Below, piece by piece: positions 1 to 6,505 of a stretch of DNA of 7,575 bases. Source of the stretch: Gammaproteobacteria bacterium. Its GTDB lineage: Bacteria > Pseudomonadota > Gammaproteobacteria > PS1 > Pseudothioglobaceae. The stretch lies in NCBI GenBank assembly GCA_028599035.1, contig JAQRMT010000022.1:8606-16180 (forward strand), written 5' to 3'. The notes under the pieces are model-generated. The model did no database searches and was not told where the DNA came from. It saw nothing but the letters and a program-made list of their open reading frames with translations. Numbering within the stretch: position 1 is the stretch's first letter; the number at the start of each line of letters is the position of its first letter. A program made the translations under genes and the position numbers.

Positions 1-30
1 TGTAAATTGCTTGTGTTATGTATCGCTTGT

Positions 31-120
31 CCTCCCAGAGGACTGCTGTGTGACGCTTGCCCTCCCAGAGGACTGCTGTGTGACGCTTGCCCTCCCAGAG
101 GACTGCTGTGTGACGCTTGC
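31..120. repeat. 30-bp tandem repeat, three perfect copies
   Basis: Three identical, directly adjacent 30-bp units lie at 31-60, 61-90 and 91-120, each beginning CCTCCCAGAGG and ending GACGCTTGC. A decayed copy precedes them (12 of 17 bases match over 14-30), and the first dozen bases after them (121-132) keep 8 matches, so the array once extended further or grew from a related sequence. Each unit contains a small inverted repeat, CCTC-CCA-GAGG. Because the period is ten codons, reading frames stay open by default: plus-strand frame 11-193 would encode LPEDCCVTLA repeats and the minus strand ASVTQQSSGR or KRHTAVLWEG repeats. I see no ribosome-binding site or recognisable protein, so I treat this as non-coding repeat DNA downstream of metA. 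It does not look like CRISPR, because there are no spacers. Confidence 0.9.
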
Positions 121-136
121 CATGGCAGAGAATGAC

Positions 137-170
137 GACCAAATTGGTCAAACCACTTTAACAGCGGTTT
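137..170 (-). terminator. Tandem hairpins after metA, possible terminator
   Basis: Fifteen bases past the metA stop, the minus strand can fold AAACCGCT-GTTAA-AGTGGTTT (150-170): an eight-pair stem including one G-U pair and a five-base loop. On the plus strand the same position is an A-C mismatch, so the hairpin favours minus-strand transcripts, as expected at the end of the metA operon. A second short palindrome, GACCAATTTGGTC (137-149), follows directly. There is no clean U-tract, so this may act as an imperfect intrinsic terminator or as a 3'-end stabiliser instead. Confidence 0.4.
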
Positions 171-184
171 TGATATTGAACGCA

Positions 185-1246
185 CTACTTTAAGCCAAGT
201 GGATCGTGTGGATTAATGCCGTCCATAAACGGCTTGTCGATGTCTTCATGGGTTACTTGGTAAACGCAGCCAATCCAGTTGTTAATAATGACATTAGTGG
301 CGTTACCCCAAGTGTTATTTAAGGTTCTGCTGATAAGTTGTTCGGGAAAATCGGCCAGGGTAAATTCGCCAGACAATAACTTGGTTTTATACTCATTGAG
401 AACGGCTTTGCTTTGTTCGGCTAAATAGTGCTCAGGGAAAGGCGGATAGTCGTTGCGTGTTTTTTCCAAATAAGCAATAATATCGCGTTTGTATTCTTTT
501 AATAGGCTAATGGTGTCGTATTCTGGATGTCCTTGGAAAAACACAATTCGAAGCAAATCTTCGCTTACGCATAGGTGTGCTCCAATCTTGCTATCAACCA
601 AAATTTTAACCTTAGCGCTGTCAAATTGTTTTTTTGTGATTTCGTTAAAACGAGAGTGAGGCACATCAAAACAGGTGTTAACGCCATTCATTAAAGGGTG
701 TTGTCGGTCTAGCACTTGGTGGGGAAATACGCCCCAGCATTTTTTATTTTCACCAATGGCTTGGCGTTTTTGTCCGTAACGAAATTCTAACACGGCGTGG
801 GTTGCTAAACACGAGCATAGCGTTGAGGTAACATGATCGTACGACCAGTCAATCACGGCCTTTAATTCTTCATAAAAAGGTGCTTTTTTTAAATCGGCAT
901 CTTTAATGTGTGCGCCAGTGATAATCAAGGCATCCAATCCTTGTTTTTTAATGTTGTCAAAGCTTTGGTAATATTGATCAATATGCGTTTGAGCTGTTTC
1001 ACCTCGTTTAATAGAAGGCAATGTAAACGGATGCAGATAAAATTGCGCAATTTGGTTGGAGTGCCCAATAAGGCGAAAAAATTGGCGCTCGGTTGCTTCA
1101 AGTGCTGGGTCTGGCATCATATTTAACAGCCCGATGTGCAGCTCCCTAATGGCTTGGTTGTCTGCCCTGTCTTTTGACAAGATGGTTTCACCCTCTTGCT
1201 GAAGGCGCTTAAAAGAAGGTAGATTTGAATATGCAATTAAGGGCAT
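185..1246 (-). CDS. metA: Homoserine O-acyltransferase (MetA family)
   Basis: This 353-residue cytoplasmic enzyme transfers an acyl group from acyl-CoA to homoserine, the first committed step of methionine synthesis. It aligns along its length with E. coli MetA. Conserved features are the strand LLNMMP (41-46), ITGAH (109-113), DHVTSTLCSC (137-146) with nucleophile Cys146, VPHSRF (195-200), and GHPEYD (239-244) with catalytic His240 and Glu242. It is about 44 residues longer than E. coli MetA (309), with extra sequence after residue 260. The position corresponding to E. coli Gly111 (Glu in acetyl-CoA users) is Lys115, with no gap between it and Cys146, so the acyl donor cannot be assigned from that residue. 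The ATG overlaps the upstream stop as TAATG, and a GGAG ten bases upstream supports this start. It is the last gene of the alaC cassette. Confidence 0.93.
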   Translation of the reverse strand: MPLIAYSNLPSFKRLQQEGETILSKDRADNQAIRELHIGLLNMMPDPALEATERQFFRLIGHSNQIAQFYLHPFTLPSIKRGETAQTHIDQYYQSFDNIKKQGLDALIITGAHIKDADLKKAPFYEELKAVIDWSYDHVTSTLCSCLATHAVLEFRYGQKRQAIGENKKCWGVFPHQVLDRQHPLMNGVNTCFDVPHSRFNEITKKQFDSAKVKILVDSKIGAHLCVSEDLLRIVFFQGHPEYDTISLLKEYKRDIIAYLEKTRNDYPPFPEHYLAEQSKAVLNEYKTKLLSGEFTLADFPEQLISRTLNNTWGNATNVIINNWIGCVYQVTHEDIDKPFMDGINPHDPLGLK

Positions 1247-2079
1247 TAGTCAAGCACTCCGCAGATAAGTTCAAGCACTTCGTCGGCGTTTTTACATTGA
1301 TATAAATCCTCGCTATCAATGGTATAGCCATATTGTTTGGCAATTGCCTCATATTTTGGTTTGCGATGTTCAAGTAGGCGAGGAAATATCCAGCGTACAA
1401 ATTCATCGGGGTCAATCTGTGCGACATAGGTCAGTTGACTCTCTGCTAAATAAATAGCCAGCTGCGTTTGTAAAAATTTAGCCTGATAGTATAGCGGTTT
1501 AGGGTGTGTTTGCGCACGCTCTATTAAAGTGCTTTCATTGCGTTTACTAGCACGAATGTATAGAATTATTGTATGTTCGGACAAGGTTTGATAAACATTT
1601 TCATCGTCAAGCTCGCACAAGCTGCCGCCTGCATCGTTAATAAAATGATCAAATTCTTGTTGAGATTTTTCAATAAATTTAGGCACATCTAACATTGTCA
1701 TAGATTCGGCTGTTTGAAACAGTGCTTGGCGGCGTATAAATTCATCAATGGGCAGCCCGTCTTGTTCTGGATTGCCAACTTTGCCTAAAAAACCAGAAAC
1801 CGAAGACAGGTTGTCAAAGGTGATGTGATTTTCAACACGAATAGAGTCATTGTTTAATAATTCAGCCAAATACTCGTCTTTCTGAATTTTTTGTTTGATG
1901 TTGTCAAGAATATCATTATTCAGATATTTTGCGCCAATACGATAATCGCCAGAATAGTGATACCATTTGTCATCACTGCCAAGTAGTTTTGACAAATGTG
2001 TTTTGCCAACGCCCGACATGCCGAGCAGGCTCAAGCGTTTATTATTTGACTTAGAAAATTCTCTAGCAGAAAGCCTCAT
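1246..2079 (-). CDS. Conserved P-loop NTPase, possible small-molecule kinase
   Basis: This 277-residue protein has a clear Walker A motif, GMSGVGKT (20-27), near the N terminus after strand RLSLL, the layout of adenylate/shikimate-type P-loop kinases. Other visible segments are SGDYRIG (43-49), FDNLSSVSGFLGKVGNPEQ (88-106), FINDAGGSLCELDD (146-159) and strand IILYIRA (171-177). I recognise it from recall as a conserved 'ATPase' hypothetical of proteobacteria; its substrate is unknown. No signal peptide or membrane segment is seen, so it is probably cytosolic. It overlaps alaC upstream by four bases (ATGA), with only a weak GGG as ribosome-binding site, and is followed by metA through TAATG. 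Tight coupling to alanine and methionine genes suggests an amino-acid-related role, which is inference only. Confidence 0.85.
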   Translation of the reverse strand: MRLSAREFSKSNNKRLSLLGMSGVGKTHLSKLLGSDDKWYHYSGDYRIGAKYLNNDILDNIKQKIQKDEYLAELLNNDSIRVENHITFDNLSSVSGFLGKVGNPEQDGLPIDEFIRRQALFQTAESMTMLDVPKFIEKSQQEFDHFINDAGGSLCELDDENVYQTLSEHTIILYIRASKRNESTLIERAQTHPKPLYYQAKFLQTQLAIYLAESQLTYVAQIDPDEFVRWIFPRLLEHRKPKYEAIAKQYGYTIDSEDLYQCKNADEVLELICGVLD

Positions 2080-3263
2080 AACAGCCCATCTTGTTTAAAC
2101 ATTTCTTTGATGCCTCGAACGGCTTGACGGGTGCGGTGTTCATTTTCAATCAATCCAAAGCGCACATATTTGTCGCCATAATTACCAAATCCAATACCAG
2201 GTGATACGCCCACTTTTGCTATTTTCAGTAGTTTTTTGGTAAATTCTAACGAACCCATTTGTTGATAAAATTCAGGGATTTTTGCCCAAACAAACATCGT
2301 GGCTTTAGGCGGCGTAACTGTCCAGCCAATAGAATTTAGCCCTTCGCATAACACATCTCGTCTATCTTGATAGATTTGTGCAATTTCTTTAACACAGGTT
2401 TGGTCACCTTCTAACGCCTCAATGGCGGCGACTTGAATAGGCGTAAACATGCCATAATCTAGGTAAGACTTAATTTTTGCCAGTGCACCTACCAAGGTCG
2501 GGTTGCCGACCATAAAGCCCACTCGCCAGCCGGGCATATTGTAGCTTTTTGACAATGAGAAAAACTCAACGGCAATATCTTTAGCACCTTCTACTTGCAA
2601 AATACTAGGCGCAACATAGCCATCAAATACAATATCCGCATAAGCCAAGTCTTGAATTACCCAGATTTTATGGGCTTTGGCAATTTCAATAACTTTTTCA
2701 AAAAATTCCAACTCTACACACTCGGTGGTTGGATTAGAGGGGTAGTTTAGTACCAACATTTTTGGCTTTGGAAAAGTATTTTTAATCGAACGCTCTAATT
2801 CTGCAAAAAAATCATCTTCAGGTCCACAAGGCACATGCTGAATATCTGCGCCCGCAATCACAAACCCATAAGGATGGATAGGATAAGCTGGGTTAGGCAC
2901 TAGCACCGTATCGCCGTTGCCAACCACTGCCTGTGCCAAATTCGCCAGACCCTCTTTAGAGCCAATAGTAACAATTGCTTCAGTTTCTGCATCAATATCA
3001 ACATCAAAGCGTATTTTGTACCAATTGGCAATAGCTTTACGCAATCGTGGAATGCCGCGAGAGGTTGAATAGCGGTGCGTGTTCGGGCGCCGCGCTGCCT
3101 CTACCAGTTTCTCAACAATGTGCTCAGGCGTTGGCTGGTCAGGATTGCCCATGCCAAAGTCAATAATATCCTCGCCCCTAGCACGCGCCTCAGCCTTGAG
3201 TTTGTTGGTGATTGCAAAAACATATTCGGGCAATCTTTTTATTCGTGGGAAATCGTCGTTCAT
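2076..3263 (-). CDS. alaC: Alanine transaminase, AlaC type (PLP fold type I)
   Basis: AlaC moves an amino group from glutamate to pyruvate, making alanine; it is a cytosolic PLP enzyme. The 395-residue product matches E. coli AlaC (YfdZ) almost throughout, including RGEDIIDFGMGNPD (29-42), YSTSRGIPRLRKAI (65-78), VTIGSKEGLA (98-107) and PNPAYPIHPYG (123-133). PLP-site residues are visible: Asn177 in PSNPT, Asp205 and Tyr208 in QDLAYAD, Schiff-base Lys239 in SLSKSYNMPGWR, and Arg368 in YVRFGL for the substrate carboxylate. The start is firm, because the frame upstream reaches a TAA within five codons with no other start. Nothing purine-rich precedes the ATG, which overlaps the endonuclease stop as ATGA, so translation probably depends on coupling. 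The protein shows no sign of damage. Confidence 0.95.
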   Translation of the reverse strand: MNDDFPRIKRLPEYVFAITNKLKAEARARGEDIIDFGMGNPDQPTPEHIVEKLVEAARRPNTHRYSTSRGIPRLRKAIANWYKIRFDVDIDAETEAIVTIGSKEGLANLAQAVVGNGDTVLVPNPAYPIHPYGFVIAGADIQHVPCGPEDDFFAELERSIKNTFPKPKMLVLNYPSNPTTECVELEFFEKVIEIAKAHKIWVIQDLAYADIVFDGYVAPSILQVEGAKDIAVEFFSLSKSYNMPGWRVGFMVGNPTLVGALAKIKSYLDYGMFTPIQVAAIEALEGDQTCVKEIAQIYQDRRDVLCEGLNSIGWTVTPPKATMFVWAKIPEFYQQMGSLEFTKKLLKIAKVGVSPGIGFGNYGDKYVRFGLIENEHRTRQAVRGIKEMFKQDGLL

Positions 3264-4297
3264 AAGAGCAGTTGTTTAATGATATTTAATTGATTTTCGT
3301 TCAAGCTATTTGCACAATATAGCAGACATTGTTGCTTCCACATATCGGTTTTATTGCTTACAGGTGCATCTATATTCCAATAATAACTCATGTCATCCTC
3401 TTGGATTTTATTGACATTAGTGATAATATTATTCAAGTCGCTAACAATGTATTTAAAAATTTGTGGAAACATAACGCCTTGTATTTTAATCTGTCCGCCA
3501 GCAGTAAAAGTATCTCTTAGTGCATGATTTACAATACCGAATCTGGACACCAGCCATGTTGATAGCCCTAGATACTTTTGTGGATTTTTACTTAATAAAA
3601 TTGGGAAATAGGCTAATGCCAAAACGCTTAACTCGTCTTTTTGCTCAGAAGACAAGTTTCTCCAGTGTTTTATACCCAGGTCAATAGCGTGATCATTTTT
3701 GTCTACCCACCATAAGTCTTCGCCCGCTTTCAGTCCTTTTCTCATAAATTTTTTTATTGGCTTAAACGGATTATCAAGTTTTCTAAGTTCGTTATATTCA
3801 ATGCCAATTTTTTTAAATATAGACTCATGTTCCATAATGTTCATATCTATTAAATAACGAGGAGAATGAGTGACCGCAACATCATACAGGCATGCTTCAT
3901 ATTTTTTACATTTAAACTCAATTGGGCTGGACAATTTTCCAAATAAAAGATGAATATTTTGTATGTTATCTATCCTTGTGCCTTCAAAAATACTACTGCC
4001 TGTGGTTTTCCATTTATTGGATTTTGTGGTTTTAACTTCTAAGCCGTATGCCTTATTTTTATTGACATAAGCCACAATATCGGGGAATCTTTGCCCTGAT
4101 ATTAATTCTATATTATCCTCAAAAACTGTATTTTTTGCATTATTATTAACAAAGTTATAAACATCTTTTTCAAAATCTACACCGCCCCTGTTTAAATAAT
4201 ATTCTGGTCGAATACTGGACTCATTTTCTAGCTGCGATACTGATTTAGAAAGCAACTGCGTAAAGGTTTCGTAATCTTTATTATGAGCAATAATCAT
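3260..4297 (-). CDS. Putative type II restriction endonuclease (PD-(D/E)XK)
   Basis: This 345-residue protein is probably the endonuclease partner of the adjacent cytosine methyltransferase. The evidence is its position plus a PD-(D/E)XK core: PD at 72-73 in RFPDIVAY, then Glu87 and Lys89 in GLEVKTTK, followed by STGSSIFEGTR-type sequence (99-108) and IHLLFGKL (115-122), a pattern I know from several type II enzymes. The C-terminal half is not recognised and may hold the specificity elements. It starts at ATG inside the methyltransferase stop (ATGA) with a strong AAGGTGAA site, and its own stop overlaps alaC as ATGA. Its sequence looks richer in AT, Lys and Asn than alaC, consistent with horizontal arrival. 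No frameshift is seen, so it may be active. The cleavage site cannot be read from the sequence. Confidence 0.8.
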   Translation of the reverse strand: MIIAHNKDYETFTQLLSKSVSQLENESSIRPEYYLNRGGVDFEKDVYNFVNNNAKNTVFEDNIELISGQRFPDIVAYVNKNKAYGLEVKTTKSNKWKTTGSSIFEGTRIDNIQNIHLLFGKLSSPIEFKCKKYEACLYDVAVTHSPRYLIDMNIMEHESIFKKIGIEYNELRKLDNPFKPIKKFMRKGLKAGEDLWWVDKNDHAIDLGIKHWRNLSSEQKDELSVLALAYFPILLSKNPQKYLGLSTWLVSRFGIVNHALRDTFTAGGQIKIQGVMFPQIFKYIVSDLNNIITNVNKIQEDDMSYYWNIDAPVSNKTDMWKQQCLLYCANSLNENQLNIIKQLLL

Positions 4298-5295
4298 AAA
4301 TTCACCTTGGTCGCATATTGGCTTTCGTTTCTTTTATTTATATTTTTATCAATAAAAATTTCTATTGCTTTTGCCAAATGCCAAGCAAAAACTGGGGGTA
4401 CAGCATTGCCGATTTGCTTGTAAGCACTTGAAGTGGATGGATAAAAAAACAGGTCATCTGGAAAAGATTGTATGCGTGCAGCCTCTCTAGCAGATAAGCG
4501 TCTTTTTTCACTCCAATGAAACTCAATGTTACCATGGTGTTCCGCTCTCATTGTGGGCGCTGGCTTCTCTTTTTTAATTGCATTATTCCCCTGACCCTTG
4601 TTCTTTTTTGCTTTTGACCAAAAATGATTATCAACAGTGCCTTCGCTTTTGCTTTCTAGGTCGCCTATTGCTTGTTGTGCCGACATCCATTTGGTGCTTT
4701 GATTTGAGAGTGCGCTAAAGTCAAATTTTGGCAATATATCTTTTCTTGTTCCAATAATAATGACTCTTTCTCTTTTTTGAGGAACGCCAAAATCTGCTGT
4801 TAATAAGAGTTTATACGATACATGGTATCCTATCGCCTCAAAATCTTGTGCAATCTGTTTTATTGCTGCACCGTTATTGAGTGTCAAAAGTCCTTTTACA
4901 TTTTCGGCTAAAAAAACTTTTGGCTTTGTTTTGACTATGGTGTCAGACATTGCCTGATATAAAGTACCCCTTTTACTGTCAAAGCCCCTTCTTTTTCCTG
5001 AATGACTGAAATCTTGACATGGGAAGCCGCCAAGCACAATATCAGATTTTAATGGCATTGGGTCATTGAACATACTCGTATGATTGTTTGCTAATATTTC
5101 TCTAATATCGCCACAAACTATTGGATGATTAAAATAATGACGGTATGTTTGACAAGCATTTTTGTCTATATCGTTTGACCAGATTATTTGAAAGTTATTT
5201 TTTGAAAAGCTTTTATCAAGGAAACGAAACCCCCCTTGAAACCCTAAATCAAGACCTCCACAACCGCTAAATAATGACAATACTTTATAACTCAT
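4294..5295 (-). CDS. DNA (cytosine-5) methyltransferase of a type II R-M system
   Basis: This enzyme methylates C5 of cytosine at a specific site using S-adenosylmethionine, protecting host DNA from the neighbouring endonuclease. All main C5 motifs are present (numbered from a TTG one codon upstream): motif I LSLFSGCGGLDLGF (7-20), motif IV GGFPCQDFSHSG (90-101) with catalytic Cys94, motif VI ENVKG (132-136), motif VIII QKRERVIIIG (174-183), motif IX SAREAARIQSFPDDL (269-283), and motif X YKQIGNAVPP (293-302). The target-recognition region, about 200-265, is short and includes RAEHHGNIEFHW. I choose ATG at 5295 over the TTG at 5298 because AGGTGA then lies six bases upstream. It precedes the endonuclease, the usual order for early protection. 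No controller gene is visible. The target site is unknown. Confidence 0.95.
   Translation of the reverse strand: MSYKVLSLFSGCGGLDLGFQGGFRFLDKSFSKNNFQIIWSNDIDKNACQTYRHYFNHPIVCGDIREILANNHTSMFNDPMPLKSDIVLGGFPCQDFSHSGKRRGFDSKRGTLYQAMSDTIVKTKPKVFLAENVKGLLTLNNGAAIKQIAQDFEAIGYHVSYKLLLTADFGVPQKRERVIIIGTRKDILPKFDFSALSNQSTKWMSAQQAIGDLESKSEGTVDNHFWSKAKKNKGQGNNAIKKEKPAPTMRAEHHGNIEFHWSEKRRLSAREAARIQSFPDDLFFYPSTSSAYKQIGNAVPPVFAWHLAKAIEIFIDKNINKRNESQYATKVNL
4301..4308 (-). promoter_or_regulatory. Ribosome-binding site of the endonuclease gene
   Basis: AAGGTGAA on the minus strand lies just before the endonuclease ATG and inside the methyltransferase coding sequence. It fixes the start at 4297 and shows that the endonuclease can load ribosomes itself as well as through the ATGA overlap. 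The same octamer precedes the methyltransferase. Confidence 0.75.
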
Positions 5296-5300
5296 CAAGT

Positions 5301-5308
5301 TTCACCTT
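5301..5308 (-). promoter_or_regulatory. Ribosome-binding site of the methyltransferase gene
   Basis: AAGGTGAA on the minus strand overlaps the TAA stop of the FKBP gene (TAAGGTGAA). AGGTGA is six bases from the ATG at 5295, a good spacing, but only three from the alternative TTG at 5298, which decides the methyltransferase start. The overlap would allow ribosomes leaving the FKBP message to reinitiate here. Confidence 0.75.
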
Positions 5309-5630
5309 ATTTAACGCCCAGTAATTCAACTTCAAAAATTATGGTCGCGCTGGGTGGGATTGGACCTGCGCCCATTTCACCATAGGCCAACTTTGAGGGG
5401 ATGGTGAGCTTGCGTTTTTCGCCGATTTTCATGCCCTCAATGCCTTGATCCCAGCCAGGGATTACTTGTCCTACGCCAAGTTTAAAATCAAACGGCTCGT
5501 TTCTATCAACGCTGGAGTCAAATTTTTTGCCATTAGTGAGCCAGCCAGTGTAGTGCATAGATATGAAGTTGCCAGCTTTGCAAGATTTGCCTTTGCCGGC
5601 GTTTAATTCTTCGATTTGTAATTCTGCCAT
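5307..5630 (-). CDS. FKBP-type peptidyl-prolyl cis-trans isomerase, single domain
   Basis: This 107-residue protein is one FKBP domain, the same size as FKBP12, and catalyses cis-trans isomerisation of X-Pro bonds during protein folding. Pocket residues line up with FKBP12 shifted by one: Tyr27, Phe37, Asp38, Phe47, Val56-Ile57, Trp60, Tyr83 and Phe99, within GWLTNGKKFDSS (29-40), VGQVIPGWDQGIEGM (53-67) and IPPSATIIFEVELL (91-104). There is no signal peptide, inserted chaperone flap or extra domain, so it is cytosolic and distinct from FkpA and SlyD. An AGGA ten bases before the ATG supports the start. It lies 11 bp after the DUF2797 gene and 11 bp before the methyltransferase, so it is probably cotranscribed with both. 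I do not give a symbol because several naming schemes exist. Confidence 0.93.
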   Translation of the reverse strand: MAELQIEELNAGKGKSCKAGNFISMHYTGWLTNGKKFDSSVDRNEPFDFKLGVGQVIPGWDQGIEGMKIGEKRKLTIPSKLAYGEMGAGPIPPSATIIFEVELLGVK

Positions 5631-5641
5631 TTGTATTTTTC

Positions 5642-6442
5642 CTAATAAGTTAATGTCATATTATATGAGCCAAATTTCCTAATATTAAGCACGCCTGTGT
5701 CTAATAATAAATATTGCCCCTTAATGCCTCGCAAAACGCCTGAAATTTCTGGCGTTTTGTCAAAATTTAATGAAGTAATTTTGCTCGGATATTCTACCAC
5801 AGGGTAATTAATTTTTATCGCTTCATTATTTAGCGTTACTGCGCCTAACTCTGCTGCCAAATTAATCACTTCAGCGAGTAGTTGATTTTTTGTTGCCACC
5901 AAATCAACTTCATCAACTTCATTTTTAAGCATTTTTCGCCAGTTGGTTTTGTCACTAACAAAGGCCTTTAAAGCCACCTCAATTTGCCCCGATTTAAGCC
6001 GAGTATTGACCTCAAGTATTGGTAAAGCCTGTACCGCACCTTGGTCAATCCAGCGACTGGGAATATTACCTTTGCGGGTAATGCCGACCTTAATACCTGA
6101 TGAATTTGCCAAATAAACAATGTGCGGAGCAAAGCAATTATCCAGCCCCCACAGCGGCTCACGGCAAGTGCCAAGGTGGTGATGGCAGGTTTCAGGCTTC
6201 ATAATGCACAAATCACAGCGTGCCAAATCCCGACAACAAGGATAGCAATAACCTTGAGAATAACTTTTTTTAGTAATTGAACCACAGTTTGAACAAGTAA
6301 TTGCGCCGTTAAATGTGAGCGATATTTCTTGCCCCACTAATGCGTTCATTGCCACCATCTCGTTACCGATTGGCAGCTGATAGATTGCATTACCCTCTTC
6401 AAGCGTGGTATGCATTTTTTGTATGTCGCCTGTTTTTTGCAT
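5642..6442 (-). CDS. DUF2797 family protein with Cys-rich N-terminus
   Basis: I recognise this 266-residue protein from recall as DUF2797, a conserved gammaproteobacterial family of unknown function. The N-terminal third holds likely zinc ligands: Cys50 and Cys53 (CSNC), Cys66, Cys69 and Cys70 (CYPCC), Cys76 and Cys79 (CDLC), and Cys86, His87-89 and Cys93 (CHHHLGTC). Residues 107-170 resemble a GIY-YIG nuclease core of the T5orf172 kind: VYL (109-111), IKVGIT (117-122), Arg130, then Glu155 in QIEVALKAF. Nuclease function is inference. The rest is not recognised. The first ATG has no clear ribosome-binding site, but family members as I recall begin with a similar GxxxKM stretch, so I keep it over Met10 (ATG at 6413-6415). 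The 63 bp upstream are AT-rich without a convincing promoter. The FKBP gene follows after 11 bp. Confidence 0.88.
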   Translation of the reverse strand: MQKTGDIQKMHTTLEEGNAIYQLPIGNEMVAMNALVGQEISLTFNGAITCSNCGSITKKSYSQGYCYPCCRDLARCDLCIMKPETCHHHLGTCREPLWGLDNCFAPHIVYLANSSGIKVGITRKGNIPSRWIDQGAVQALPILEVNTRLKSGQIEVALKAFVSDKTNWRKMLKNEVDEVDLVATKNQLLAEVINLAAELGAVTLNNEAIKINYPVVEYPSKITSLNFDKTPEISGVLRGIKGQYLLLDTGVLNIRKFGSYNMTLTY

Positions 6443-6505
6443 TTTTATTTTTTTGAGTAAGGTTATTTATTTTTATAATGTCATTTTACGGTCGATTGGC
6501 ATAAT

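Noticed and set aside
31..120. CRISPR array
   Set aside because: The units are directly adjacent with no spacers and no cas genes are nearby.
11..193. Plus-strand frame encoding LPEDCCVTLA repeats
   Set aside because: It starts with TTG, has no ribosome-binding site and is open mainly because a 30-bp repeat preserves frame; it resembles no known protein.
908..1126. Plus-strand frame opposite metA
   Set aside because: It lies wholly within the well-supported metA gene and shows no domain.
1209..1427. Minus-strand frame across the metA/P-loop junction
   Set aside because: It is an out-of-frame shadow of two real genes.
3075..3293. Plus-strand frames opposite the alaC N-terminus, including 3079-3279
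   Set aside because: They are antisense to conserved alaC sequence and have no recognisable product.
5968..6174. Minus-strand frame inside the DUF2797 gene
   Set aside because: It is out of frame with a conserved protein, so it is a shadow.
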